Position numbers and translations under genes: made by a program
In this document: piece by piece, positions 10,000 to 21,449 of the stretch
Layout of the letters: every line of letters begins with the position of its first letter
Position numbering within the stretch: position 1 is the stretch's first letter
Notes under the pieces: model-generated
What the model was told of the DNA's origin: nothing
Database searches by the model: none
What the model saw: only the letters and a program-made list of their open reading frames with translations
From: Helochares maculicollis
Taxonomy: Eukaryota; Arthropoda; Insecta; Coleoptera; Hydrophilidae
Assembly (NCBI GenBank): GCA_033557835.1
Contig: JAWQRO010000200.1
Location: 1-49,378, forward strand
DNA: 49,378 nt
Reading direction: 5' to 3'

Positions 10000-11065
10000 A
10001 TTCAGGTCTAAGATTTAACATTTTTGCCGCATATTTTTAATACGATACAGAATCATCTAAAGTTGATGTGTTCATATTGTACGCCAGAAAATGTGTTACA
10101 AAATCTTCATTTTTCACTTGCGTTTCCAAAAGAATATAATTATGTCAAACATGTTCGTAATGATAATCTTTTCCATGTAGAAATAGGCTTAAACTGATTA
10201 AGTATAACCATGAGAGATAAATCTAGCAACCATATTGCATTGAAAAACAAACTTGTGTCTAGACTTTTTTTAAATTCTAGGATTGTTTGAGGATCTTGGA
10301 ACAAGATAACTAATGTGCCTCGGTATAATTGGACCAACTTAAATATGCACTATATAAATTATTTTAAAAAGCATTATCGCTGCTTTAAGCTTCGAAATGT
10401 TACAAAATCTATAACTTTATCTCTCTGAATTGTTCTTTCCACTCTTATTTTTCATCTATCTCTAGACCAAGACGTGTGGTATTTTTCACATTTGATATTT
10501 CGTTCTTTTTATTTTGACAATGATACTCATGGATTTTGATATTTATCATATTTGGCTTTTGGTTACTGATATTTATGAATGCAATAAAATTCGATTTGGA
10601 ACGGTTCATCCGGAGTGAATTTTTATTCAACCATTGAGTTTTTACTTTCATGGATAGTTCTGTTTTTTTTTCTATTACTTCCGGCCAGTTTTCACCTTCA
10701 ACGACCAAACATAATGGTCCCACTTGTCAACTCAGTTAACTCATTGGTATACATCATAAATAACAGTGATCCCAAAACGGTGTTCAATGGTACCCGAGCC
10801 ATGACATATTTTTGTAGGCTTATTGTGGAACCTGCACATTCCGTTCTGCTTGTTAAAAAAGAAACACTTTTCGCAATACTATGAGTACCCATTTTTTGTA
10901 TTTAATCAATCAATATGTTATAGGACATCATATCAAATGCTTTTGCAGGGTCCAAAAATACTGCCTAACATTTGTTTTTGAGTTACACAAATTAATTATT
11001 TCTGTTGGCTTTATTACAACTGTTTTTGTTGATCTACATTGTCTGAAACTAGACTTGACACAACT
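10000..11065 (-). pseudogene. second non-LTR reverse transcriptase, jockey-like, inserted in the first
   Basis: Minus strand, from about 11050 leftward: FRQCRSTKTVVIK, then FLDPAKAFDMMSYNILI (motif A), VPLNTVLGSLLFMMYTNELT (a degenerate QGTVLGPLLF), VEGENWPEVIEKK and WLNKNSLRMNRSKSNFIAF (motif D region). This combination fits jockey-type RTs. The FADD box falls at a frameshift near 10700. Domain order and strand agree with the flanking element, but the domain set repeats, so it is a separate element. Confidence 0.7.
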
Positions 11066-11066
11066 G

Positions 11067-11880
11067 TTATCCAGGAAATTTACAATTCTCTTTTTTAACC
11101 ATTTTTTCTATTATGATGTTCATCTGTGATTTTAGCTTTTTCACTTCCAACACCTTGGTTTTTGTCCAGTTATTCTCATTCTTGCTTCCTCTGGCTGCAT
11201 ACTCCAGACAGGCAGATTCTTGTTGAGATCTACTATCGATTTTGCCCATTAGAACTATTCCGTCTGCAAAGGCACACTTTGATATTTCCATCTTTTTCAT
11301 TTTTCAATGTCCAACGTTTAGTTTTCTTACCCACGGTTGGCACTTTTTGATGATTTTATCCACGTATACATTAAACAAGATTGGGCTCATTACTCCACCA
11401 TGTCTCAGTCTGTTGTTTGTTTCAATATTTTCCCAAGTGTGGTTCTTGTGTACTATGCAGTTATATTTGCATTTCATCATTCTATATCTTGTCCACAATT
11501 TGCTTTTCCAGACTATTCCAGAAGGTTTCTATATCTACTCTATCGAATGCTTTCTCAATATGGATGAATGTGAAGAATACTGGTGTACTACTCTTTAACG
11601 CCTTCCTGATTACCTGCTTTAGTGTAAAAATGTGATCCTATGTTCTACAGTCGCTTCCTTGATTCACATTGTGCCTCTTCAAGGGTAAGTCGTATTACAG
11701 GCATTACCATGTTGAATGGGATAGATTCAAACATTTTTAATGCTACTGACAGTAATGTAATAGCTCGCTAGTTTCCACATTCTCTGTATTCCCCATTCTT
11801 GTGTGTTGGTACAATTTTTTCATCGCACCAGATGTCTGGAAAATTCTCATATTGTGTTGTATAGTTTATATTATATATAT
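11067..11880 (-). pseudogene. non-LTR reverse transcriptase domain, decayed
   Basis: Minus strand, in several frames: IVPTHKNGEYRECGN and RAITLLSVALKMFES (about 11720-11840), LTLEEAQC (about 11670), DHIFTLKQVIRKALKSS, FTFIHIEKAFDRVD (motif A, about 11530-11570), GGVMSPILFNVYVDKIIK (motif B) and CAFADGIVLMG (motif C, FADD reading FADG). The order is that of a complete non-LTR RT. Stop codons and frameshifts show it is inactive. Its C-terminal tail reappears at 9290-9910. Confidence 0.82.
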
Positions 11881-11887
11881 ATATATT
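11868..11887. repeat. short TA microsatellite
   Basis: Alternating TA run, no coding sequence. Confidence 0.8.
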
Positions 11888-12709
11888 AGTTTAGCATCTC
11901 TGCTTTGATGGCATCATGTCTGAATGCTTTCCTCATTTTACTTTTTTTTTGGCCTCATTGTAATTTTCTGTCATTATTTGAGTTTGATCTTTCAGATTGT
12001 ATTTTTTTAAAGGTTTCCTGGCAATGAATGCTAACATAAATTATGGTAATTTTGTTTGTCTTGTTTTTTTTTAATGATGTTAGTTGCTGACATGAAGCTT
12101 AATCCTTGTCTTCTACAATTTTTCAGGATCAACTGTGGCTAGTAGTCCTCTCACAATAACTTTTATGTCTCGATTTTGCTTGTACTCCTAAGAATACCAC
12201 CTAATTTTGTTGTTATTTAAGAAAGTTGATACGTTTTAAGGTAGTTCACATTGTTAATATTAATACGGTATTGATTATTCTGTCAGTTGAAAGGTTTGCT
12301 TTTGAGAAATTTTGAGTATAACGCATCAGTTTTTGACATTGCATATACTGGGGTCATAAATTCTAAAATGTGAAATTCAGTTGGACTCGGTTCAGCAAAT
12401 TTTGTAAAAATATTGTCTTGAAATTAGCCAGGGAACAGACAGGCACACTAATATTAAAAAGCTTTTTTCAAAAATAGGTTGTGTTCCGGGGACCTCCAAA
12501 CATTTGCGTTTTTAGGGTTACTAGACAATGAATGCTACTGCACAAAGTGTCGATTGATTTGTGATTGGATAGGTCGAGTACTCTTTATTTGTACAGTGTA
12601 ATTTTAAGGGGAGCCCTTCAAATAGAATAGTACCGCCTAGTTTAGTCAGTAGTTAGTTTCAAGTATTTATTTTCTTATTTTGTTATATTCGGTTGTGTTT
12701 GTTGAGATT

Positions 12710-13105
12710 ATGTTTTGTTTTCACTTGGGCAAATGTACTGCAAACATGAAAATAAAGATATTATTGGGTATTCTGCTAAAAGCCCCCACTTGGAACGTGG
12801 AGCATCGGATTGAAACAGCGGATACTTTGTTGTTTGATGTTTCAATTTTAGCGGGGCCCTTGCGTGGAATAGCACTGATTATTAAGCACAAATTATTTGT
12901 TAAGTTAACGAAAGTGATCTGCAATAATTTTATTATTCGTGCTCAAATTCGGTTTTATCCGGTAGTTTTTAAAGAGAGGCCAAACATTTTTGACACCCAA
13001 ATTTGTTTTGTACTTGTAAAAATTAACCAAATTCCTTTTAAACTGATAATTATGGACCAACGAGCATTTACCTTTACGTTTTTTGTGATATACTCAAGTT
13101 AGTGC
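12710..13105 (+). CDS. unrecognised open frame, about 130 residues
   Basis: From the first ATG at 12710 the frame runs about 130 codons to a TAG ending near 13102. It is the longest frame in the window not explained by a host exon. The protein is rich in Ile, Phe and Lys (KIKILLGILLKAPTWNVEHR), with one 20-residue hydrophobic run but no motif I recognise. It begins 76 bases beyond the inverted end at 12634. It may be a relic of a mobile element ORF or a chance frame; there is no support for a host gene. Confidence 0.2.
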
Positions 13106-14875
13106 AATTTTTTGACTATTATTATTTACCATAAAAACGAAACATTCCACTTTCAAGTCCACAATATGTCAATTATTGATACTAAGCTTAATTTTATTGA
13201 TGGTAATGAATAATGAAATTAATATTGTCCCAATTTTTTCAAACAAATGAATAGCACAGTGAGTGGCATTCGTTTTTTGTTTTGGCGTTTGTTTTCTAGA
13301 GGGGACTGTGAGAAATTTTGATTAGAGCAATAACCTGACTCAAAATCCAAAATTAAAATTAGTGAGATGGGGGTATTTCGTTGGCGGCCCTTCGGTTGCG
13401 GGGGCCTTAACCACTATTCGCATGGAAGCTGGCTTTTTCGCTGGTTGTTTAGATGCATACGCTTCTGGCGGATAATGGTGGTCGCTATAGGTACCTTGAT
13501 GCGTCGCGATAAATGTTGGTTAGATTAGTTGAATTAGAATAGTTTTTATATATCTGTGATCTTACCTCAATCTGCTGCTGTAGAAATAGCGAAACGTACA
13601 AATGGAATCATTTAATGCAATCAAAAATCGATATTTTTTTACTTAATTTCCCATGTTTATCGCTATGACTTTAAAGATTTGCAGATATCTGCAAGGAAGT
13701 CCTTCTGGCCTACTTGCAGATCTGCAGTGTACAGCTGTATAATATTACGTTTTCTGTCTGATAAACGAACATTTTTAGTTTAGGTTACATGTTTATCACG
13801 ACTCCCTCGAACCCACCCCCGAGTACAAATTACGTCTTCCTTCCATTTGTTTAGCCATTGTTCCATATATTTGCAATGTGAGGAAAAAATCAAAATTACA
13901 TCGTAAACAAATGTTCTTTTATTGGACAGGGACAATTCCGTTGGAATCTAAAAATAAGTAATAACTACAGATTTAAAGTTCTACTCCAGTATATTTTTGT
14001 AATTACTATTGGTTTTGTTATTGATTTTGTATTTATTTCGAATTATATTTTTAATGTGTATTTTTGTGTACGTCCACCAAACAGTACGCAGTTTAGTTTT
14101 GAGCACCGGTCGGTACGAAAATTGAAAATTGTTATAGATCAAGAAATACTCGATACGCTGCTCTATCCAACGTAGCATAATGGCATGCAAATGTGATAAT
14201 TCTCTCCACAATTTCTAAAATTACGTCTCGTTTAGTTTGTGTGTTTCCAGGAGAAACGTATTGGAGTGCTGCGTTCTTTTTGGGATGTGACCAACTTGTA
14301 TCTATGTATATCTAAAAAGTAAAATTTCCTTCGTGTACATAAAAAGATGCTGCGGTTTTAGTATCAGGCTTTTGACTAAAAATTCGATTAAATAACAAGA
14401 ACGTTGTTGAAAATGAAGTGCCAATACATCGTCGTGTTTTTTACATAGATGTTCAAGTAGATGTTGCAGTGTTGGATGTAAACAAATGAAGAAATAAAAA
14501 CGATATATTTTTGTAGACGAGAGTACATACTAAAAAATTCAAGGTGCAAGGTTCCTTCGATGTTATATTAAAATTGTCGCCTTCCGAAGCCCCTATGCAT
14601 AACCGAAGCATCTTGTAATAGTGTTGTGTGAGATCTGTATTTAGTATTTTTAATTAATTAGATATTGTCTGTATTGTTATAAAGTGATTTTTCATCTGCC
14701 TATTGCAGTTTTATACACTTTACTTTGCGTGCACAGTTGTGTAGATTACTTTAATTTTTTGCCTTCTTTAAGTAGTAGCAAACGGAGCATAGAGAGCAAA
14801 ATTTACTATTTACCAATTTCGTTTTCATTTCAAGAGGATTGCCAAATTTATTCACCTGCTTGCATACTGAGCCTC
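13106..14875. other. intergenic; one GC-richer patch, otherwise nothing seen
   Basis: A GC-richer patch lies at about 13376-13510 (GGCGGCCCTTCGGTTGCGGG and following), unlike its surroundings. It could be a repeat fragment or a 5' exon but has no open frame of note. The rest is AT-rich with no recognisable domain. Confidence 0.4.
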
Positions 14876-14896
14876 GATTCGTTTTGAAAACGAATC
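14876..14896. repeat. perfect palindrome, 10-bp arms
   Basis: GATTCGTTTT, one central G, AAAACGAATC. It could form a hairpin or cruciform. Its function is unknown. Confidence 0.8.
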
Positions 14897-15609
14897 TGAA
14901 AGGTTCGTATTTTTTTAAACGATTAACTAGGCATTTACGTACATTTTGTATGTATGGTTTCTATTTGAGTAATTAAAAAATCATTGTATTTACATATAAA
15001 CTTTAGAACTTAAAAAATGAAAAACAGTTTTGTTTTCAAAATTGTATTGTTAGAAGATTTTGCCAAATAAAATACCTTAAGTCAATTAAAAACATCGAGT
15101 CGTGTTTTATTTACTATCTACACATGTCATCCGCCCAATCAATTATTTGCAAATCCAGCTCGACTACTATTTATTTTGGAATAAATCAACAAGGGAACGC
15201 TGTTTAGTGTAAACACAAAGGAATTTCGAGCTAACAACGAGGCTTTTACATTGGAATGTGAAAAATATTTGCCACATTGCATAATGAGGCGTTGAAACAA
15301 ATGATGCATAAAAAGTGAAGAAATCACATGCGCATGTTTATGGCAGCTTTATAGATGTTTATATTAATGCCCAGGGTCGCAGTTTAAATGCAATTTTAAA
15401 ATAAAATGTAGAACTTTCTTTCGGTTATATCGCATCTCATCTGCGGTAGGTTACTCAAATTTCATTTTGGGTAGTTTTTAAAATCAAAAACACGATATTT
15501 CAACATATGCATCGAAATTAGGTCATTTGGCCGCTAAATGTACTTTGTGTTATCTGTACAGAATGTAATATTATTAGTTTTTTCTTCTTTTTATATTGTT
15601 CAGTTATTA
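14897..15609. other. intergenic, nothing recognised
   Basis: AT-rich, no coding or structural signal that I can support. Confidence 0.4.
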
Positions 15610-15614
15610 TTTTA

Positions 15615-15770
15615 TGAGCTACTAGCAATTGCCCGTGGCTTCTCTTGCGCGAATTGCATGTCTTTATAATATTTAATTTCAAATCTTGATATTTTCGAAG
15701 CGTCGATTCCGGGTGACATTGTACGGAAGCACCAACTTTCAATCCAAAGCCTAATCAAATTTATATTGGA
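15615..15770 (-). repeat. possible dispersed repeat with CTAGCAATTGCCCG end
   Basis: GAGCTACTAGCAATTGCCCG followed by TGGCTTCTCTTGCGCG resembles the ACTAGC..GCCCG..GGCTTCGC ends of repeats common in invertebrate genomes. The family and length are uncertain, and orientation is a guess. Confidence 0.35.
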
Positions 15771-17283
15771 AAACTAGTTTAGGTTAAATAATTCACATGA
15801 ACCTATACGACCCAACAATCATTGAAATAATACTGTCGCCTGAACCGTTTTAAGCATATGCAGGGGATGTACATTATAACAACAGTTACCATATTTAAAA
15901 CCTTGGCACTCGGAGATCTTTGGATAAATTACTACGTACAGAAAAAGCATTGTCTCTTATTTAGATGTTTATGGTAATGATTGATATCACATTCGTCAAA
16001 TGTTCATTCTGTAGTATGCTCAAAATTTATCTTTTTTGCGTTTTATTTGTAATTGACATCATTAGTGTTTTCTTTTGATGATAGAATTAGCAAGACGTTA
16101 GGAAAATTCACTTCCATACAGATAATAAATCATTTCCCACCTAATTGAAGTTGGTTAAATTCAATTAGGTACGGTGGTAATATGCAATATACCTGCTTTC
16201 TTGGCTAAATCCACCATTATGTCAATCGCACTGTTATGTATAACTAGATATCTAATACAGATCTAATGAAGCTATTATAGAATTACAGTTGATGAAAAAC
16301 ATTGTTCGGGAGTCTTCTTCTAAAGATATATTTCATTTCATCAGTTCATATTCTGCCAAACGCAACCGATAAAATATACTGAAAATCCCTATCCAGACAG
16401 GGAAATTATTGTAAGAGATCCGGTATCACGAAAATGACAATTTGTTATGAATATCAAGCCACACATTTCTCTAGAAACTTTCATTAGGCACGACTATTAA
16501 TGTTTAGAGGTCATGTCGTAGGTAGTATATCATTTTGGGTCTCTTAATTATATTATCAATCAAAAACACCGACAGTAAAATAAAATTCCCACATATACTA
16601 AAAGAATTGAACAGCAGGATTATTAATGGTATTATCACAGTGTATAAATCAACTAAAAAGATGTGAGGTTTGGCAAAGTTCTCTATTGCATGATTCAATA
16701 TCTTTCCCCCGCTTGGTTTCTTTTGATCTCTTAAAAACAATGGAACTATATTTTATGGCATAGGAAATATTCTGTACAACTATATTTTTTGCATAGCGTG
16801 GAAATAGCCAAATTACATGTGCTTCTCTATACATTTAAGGGAATATTATTCATATTAAAGTCGTGATAGGAAAAATTAATTGACAAATAAACTGACAGAT
16901 GAGAGGCAAGACCGCCTATAGATTAAAACTAAATTATTGTAGTTTTTAACACTTCATAGTTATTCTTAGGTTTTAAGAACCTTCCTATCTTTCATCCCCT
17001 TGAATTTGAAGAAAAAGCAAAATTTCAATTTTGTCACTACTAATGTCAACATTTTGTAAAATATAGATATTTCATTGAAACCACCCTTTTACGCCCCTTG
17101 AATTAAATGATTGCAAGCCGAAAACTAACATATCTGATTATTTATAAAGGGATATCCGCATACCAAAATTCTCGTTTCTACAACCAGCGGCTTATAAATA
17201 GTTAAACAAAAATTAATTATTATCTCTTAAGCTTTGTTTTAATTAAATTCTCAGAAAACGGTGAAACACTTTTTTTTATTTAA
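15771..17283. other. intergenic; one inverted repeat
   Basis: CCTAATTGAA at 16140-16149 and TTCAATTAGG at 16160-16169 form a perfect 10-bp stem around a 10-base loop. Nothing else is recognised. Confidence 0.5.
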
Positions 17284-17530
17284 AAAAAAATCTGGAGTGT
17301 CGCCACTCAACATTCCCGTATAAATATATGTACGACATAAAAATACCTGCGATTAATAATAATAAAACTATAAACACTTACTTGCGCTTCAAAAATAAAA
17401 GCAAAAGTTTCAATGTTTATAATTTACATATACCTCAATGTTTATATTCAACACATTAATATATTCAGAAGAAATATTCAATTCTTTTTCAGTACGTATG
17501 TATAATCGGAATATTTTTAATACATATAAG
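17284..17530 (+). repeat. dispersed repeat A, best-preserved plus-strand copy
   Basis: Starts AAATCTGGAGTGTCGCCACT and shares a long collinear series of words with 430-680 (-), including AACATTCCCGTATAAA, CTGCGATTAATAATAAT and AATATTCAATTCT. It is followed about 120 bases later by C-like and then B sequence. Confidence 0.75.
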
Positions 17531-17639
17531 TATTTTACAATACTTTGTGTTTCAAAAATATTAATATATTTTTATATAATCTGTAATATCAAACGCTTGT
17601 AAACACCTTTTGTGAAGGCTTCAATTTTAAAATGTGAAT

Positions 17640-17720
17640 TCATAACGAAAGGAAGGGTCCAATTTCAGAATATAAATTCATAACCAAAATATGAAATTTA
17701 AGACGGTAAAGTCCCACTTC
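17640..17720 (+). repeat. C-like segment between repeats A and B
   Basis: GGGTCCAATTTCAGAATATA then AATTCATAACCAAAATATG parallels GAGTCCAATATTCAAG..AATTTATAACCTAA at 4918. The order A, C, B is therefore the same here as in FRMD intron 4. Confidence 0.5.
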
Positions 17721-17918
17721 CGGTTTTCAAATTTACACGGAACTATTTGTTATTGCTATATTTTCCATGTTTACCATTTTTGCAATTTTTTTTATTCCAA
17801 AGCCTACTAAAATTGGAATTTTCAAAATGACAAAAAGAGCACTGCCGATTCTCTGATCATGTTGAAAAATTGTATTTGTCAGTTTTTCGTGATATTTAAG
17901 ATGTGCACGAAATTTAAA

Positions 17919-18205
17919 TCAGATAGCTTAATTTTAAAGACTACTTTACTTGAAAGAATTTCAAAGCTGTGTAGGTAAACAGGTACTTCCGCTGGTCCTA
18001 CATGCATCAAAATTTAATGCAGATCTAAGTTTTTGCAATAATATTCGTATACTAAATTTCATCGATCCATCTCAAACCTCAAATCGTGTTTACATACACA
18101 CACATACAGACAACATGCCAAAAATGGTCAAAAGGAATTCGGAGCATTCAATTGATCCTAATACCTTCTCTTTACTATATTTCGTATAGTAATACGAGAA
18201 TGCAG
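17919..18205 (+). repeat. dispersed repeat B, copy 2
   Basis: GGTAAACAGGTACTTCCGCT, ACACACACATACAGACAACA, CATGCCAAAAATGGTCAAAA and TTCTCTTTACTATATTTCGT match 5458-5755 in order. The 79-codon frame over it is carried by the repeat. A C-like start (AGAGTCTTAATATAAATTTA) follows at about 18208, as in copy 1. Confidence 0.75.
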
Positions 18206-18239
18206 AAAGAGTCTTAATATAAATTTATTCAGATGCAGT

Positions 18240-19850
18240 ATAAACGATGTTTGATATACTGATGCCTCTATTAATCCACGTCTCCCCCTATTATGTGGTG
18301 AATTTTCGTAAATTGTGGAAGCATGTATTTGTCAACTTTTATAAGGCTAAGAATAAACACATAATTGAGTTCTCATCGATAACGTCAATGGGTTTTGAAA
18401 TATGTATCTGTAGATGAAACATTTTAACCCTCCATCTACTCTCTCGAAAATAACATCTTTGAAATGAGATTTTTAATTTTGAATTAAAATTCTAAAAGCT
18501 CTGACAGAGATTTTCCCTAGCGAGCAATACAATGGGAAAACTTGGTAACTAGCAGCTGTAAAGTTATGTTTTGGAACCAAAACAACTTTTTAAGACGCTG
18601 CTTCGAGAAAAACGTTTTTTGTGCATTTTGTCTTTCTTTAACGTCCAGCAATAGCGGGTGAGTTAAAAATCTTGCTTGGGTCAGAGACTCACCCACAGGT
18701 CATAGCTTCGCCATCACTGCGTTGAGCAACCACTTCATGTTAAACTTGTCGAAAAATTTGATAAAGATTATTTAAATAATTTAAATGAAAATATCGAAAT
18801 CGGAAACCAAACCAAAATTAAATATCGAGAAAATTAATACTCACCATGTAAACATTAAAGCATAAAAATCAATACTAAATCTATGTATTAGTTAAACGAC
18901 CACATATACCCTAACTTAGCATTAATAAAGAAAACCCACGTATAGAAAATTCTAATTTGTAATTGCGGACCTAGCCAAATTATTATTTTATCCGTATACG
19001 ACTCACCAGTCTCACTGCAATTAATACAAGTATTCAATAAAATCAGAGATTTTTACTGCATGTTTCACAGAACTGTTTCCACTAAGATTTAAGTAAATAT
19101 ATTAAGGAATATATGGTAGCGAATGTAACGTTTTGCTTTTATTTTGGGAATCAAGAAATTTATAAATCCATTTTGTAAACTGTTAATTGGCTCTCCTATA
19201 CAGCCCGTTTCAAAATTAAATAACATAACTTAAAAGGGTCGTAGATATAAGAAAAAATAAGCGACTTAGTAATTAGTAACCGAGATATTAATTACATGTA
19301 CATGTTGAGAACCACTGATGGAATTCCCTATGACGTCGTCGGTCGAACACAGACGAATTTTATCGGTATTTCAGAGAATCACCTTCTTCTTTACGCTTAA
19401 AGCATTTGGACTTTAAACTGACGAGATAATAAAATACCTTCTTTGAGAAGAACTGAAGACGAGCGAAAAAAGTTAACAGCCCAATAAATTTCAACCGGAG
19501 AGGAAAAACAAGCGTCACATGTTCGGTCGGATTGTGTTCATATCAATTTGTTTTTAATACATTATTTACTATTACGTAAGTTAGCTAAACTTTTCTTTTT
19601 GCTTTATTCAAAGAAATACATATTTACTAATATGCAAATCATCTGAGTTTACTAAGTACGAAACAAGAGAAACCGTCACTTTATTGTAAACAAGGTGATA
19701 AAAATGAAAGCGGATGCTCATCAAAAAACGTAAAGCGCAATAAATTTACAACCACAGACGCAAGAAGCGGTGCATGTTTTTCTGTCGTCGCAATAACATG
19801 AATTTGTACTATTAATTGTGATAGAAATTAAGGTATTGTTTAAATTGCGA
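18240..19850. other. intergenic, nothing recognised
   Basis: AT-rich. No domain, RNA gene or clear repeat could be supported. Confidence 0.4.
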
Positions 19851-20255
19851 TGATTTTTATGTTTTTTATCTGTCTTTGTTATTAGGAAGGTTTGGTGTTC
19901 GCGAAATAATTTTATCTCATGATTATGATGGATCTAACGCTTTGTTTTGATCGTCATGCCGGTATTTTTATAGAGATAAAGGTGACATTAGTTTGCGATG
20001 TATGATGTAATCGTCTTTCTTGCGGCGGAAGATAGTAATAGAAAGCGATCTTTTTTCGAGGTCATATTTTGTTTTCAATGATTCGCAAAAACGCGGAGCT
20101 ATAAAATTTGACATCAATGATTGTTTATGTTCTTTTTCTGTTTCTTTTTGATAAGGACGGTTTTGCGTTCATGAAAAAAATTAATCTCGAGGTTTTGAAG
20201 GATCTAACGACGTGTTTGATTGTGATGCCGTTATTTCTATAGCAGTAGCGGCGCC
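19851..20255. repeat. degenerate tandem duplication, unit about 267 bp
   Basis: 19851-19985 and 20118-20252 share, in order, TGATT(T/G)TTTATGTT, TTATTAGGAAGG/TGATAAGGACGG, GTTCGCGAAA/GTTCATGAAA, GGATCTAACG and GATGCCGTTATTTCTATAG-like words. The two are clearly related but well diverged. Confidence 0.65.
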
Positions 20256-20900
20256 GTTGTGTCTGCATAATATTCTTTAACCCAGCATGGTCTATCCGCA
20301 TGATTTCAATTATGCCAGGAGTCCCAAATTAGCCAAATTTTCTACATTTTTATTTATACTTAGAAAATACCAGGTCGTGGTCACATTGGCGTTCTTAACA
20401 TGTGGACCAAGTATTGGAAATTAAGTCTGCAACTCCCTTTATATTAAAACGTACAAAATTGATTCAACGGAAGCTCAGCGCAAGGTTCACATGGTCAATT
20501 TGAAGGGGCTCCTGATACGTAAATTTAGCTTAGAAAATTGATGGACTAACTTACTACCGTTGAAAATATCGCCCCACCCCCTCAGGCACTGTCTAGGGGT
20601 AGATGTGTTACATATAGGTCATATTCATTACATTTAGGGCGTTATATTTGTTTCCTTTTAATCTTTTTTATGTTTATCAAGCATATAAATTCCACAAAGC
20701 ATGTGTTAAACAGTCAGTTCCATTTATGTTTTTTAAATTTAACGGTGCCAAACGCTGCTAAGAATATTATATTTACTTACTATATTTCATAATTTTAGGT
20801 TACTTTGATTAATAAATCATTTCAAAAGTCTAATTGGAGTATGTCCACCGTAACCGTTGATACGATTTTTCAATCTGAGAGCAAGTTTTAAAGTTGTCTG
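20256..20900. other. intergenic, nothing recognised
   Basis: No coding or structural signal that I can support. Confidence 0.4.
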
Positions 20901-20929
20901 GAATTGAAAATTTTTTTATGTTCTGTAGT

Positions 20930-21440
20930 TGTTATTAGGTGTGCAACTGCTTCTGCTGTTTTTCCCGAGATTCGAGGCTTTATTGTAAAAAAATGGGAGC
21001 AGTGTCGGGAGAATACGGCGGATGGGGTACGACTTCCCATTTCCAAGTACGTTTTAATCGATTGCGCAAAATGACGAGTTATCGTAATGAACCCATTTTT
21101 TGTCTCCATTCGTAAAGTGATATAGAAATCTCTTCTGCTTCAGGTTTAACAAGCAATTTGCTCATTTCTGAATAATTCCCATGGGTTTGAAGCTATTTTT
21201 AATGACGTTTTGTGACTCTTCTAATGATGCTAGGGACGAGTTTCCATGAAGTAATATCTCCAATTCTATATCTGTGAAACAATTCTGCCTTTCACCGTTT
21301 ACGATGTCAAAATCACAGTTGAAACTACTCACGACACGTGCCTTCACTAATAACGAAGTAGAGAGTTCTTCATATTGAAGCAGAACATTAAAACTTCCCG
21401 CAAATGTCGACAATTTGGTGCGGAAACTGACATTTTTAAT
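20930..21440 (-). pseudogene. mariner transposase relic, SETMAR-like subfamily
   Basis: Minus strand, from about 21350: SFNCDFDIVNGERQNCFTD then IELEILL and KPMGIIQK (matching the SGDFD..., ELE.LL and LKALGMIQK region of mariner helix-turn-helix domains). After a stop come GDKKWVHYDN (like GDEKWVHYDN), KTYLEMG and, in a third frame, WKWEVVPHPPYSPDTAP (about 21030-21065). The middle of the protein is shortened and frames change at least twice, so it is dead. Confidence 0.75.
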
Positions 21441-21449
21441 AGAAAACAA

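Larger units (their letters stand above)
7838..12634. other. block of nested minus-strand retroelement relics with matching inverted ends
   Basis: GGTACTATTCTAT at 7838-7850 followed by TTTGAAGGGC at 7864-7873 matches, in reverse complement, 12613-12634, where the two parts are adjacent. Between them lie the reverse transcriptase relics described separately. From 8000 to 9290 no clear domain is seen; the plus-strand frames there are antisense shadows. A weak coiled-coil-like stretch on the minus strand (about 8820-8890, RFISELGHDLHGIQTNLMND) might be part of a retroelement ORF1. Confidence 0.4.

Noticed and set aside
17950..18189. 79-codon frame with HTHTDNMPKMVKRN
   Set aside because: It lies wholly inside dispersed repeat B, and the corresponding frame is broken in other copies. 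It is not a gene.
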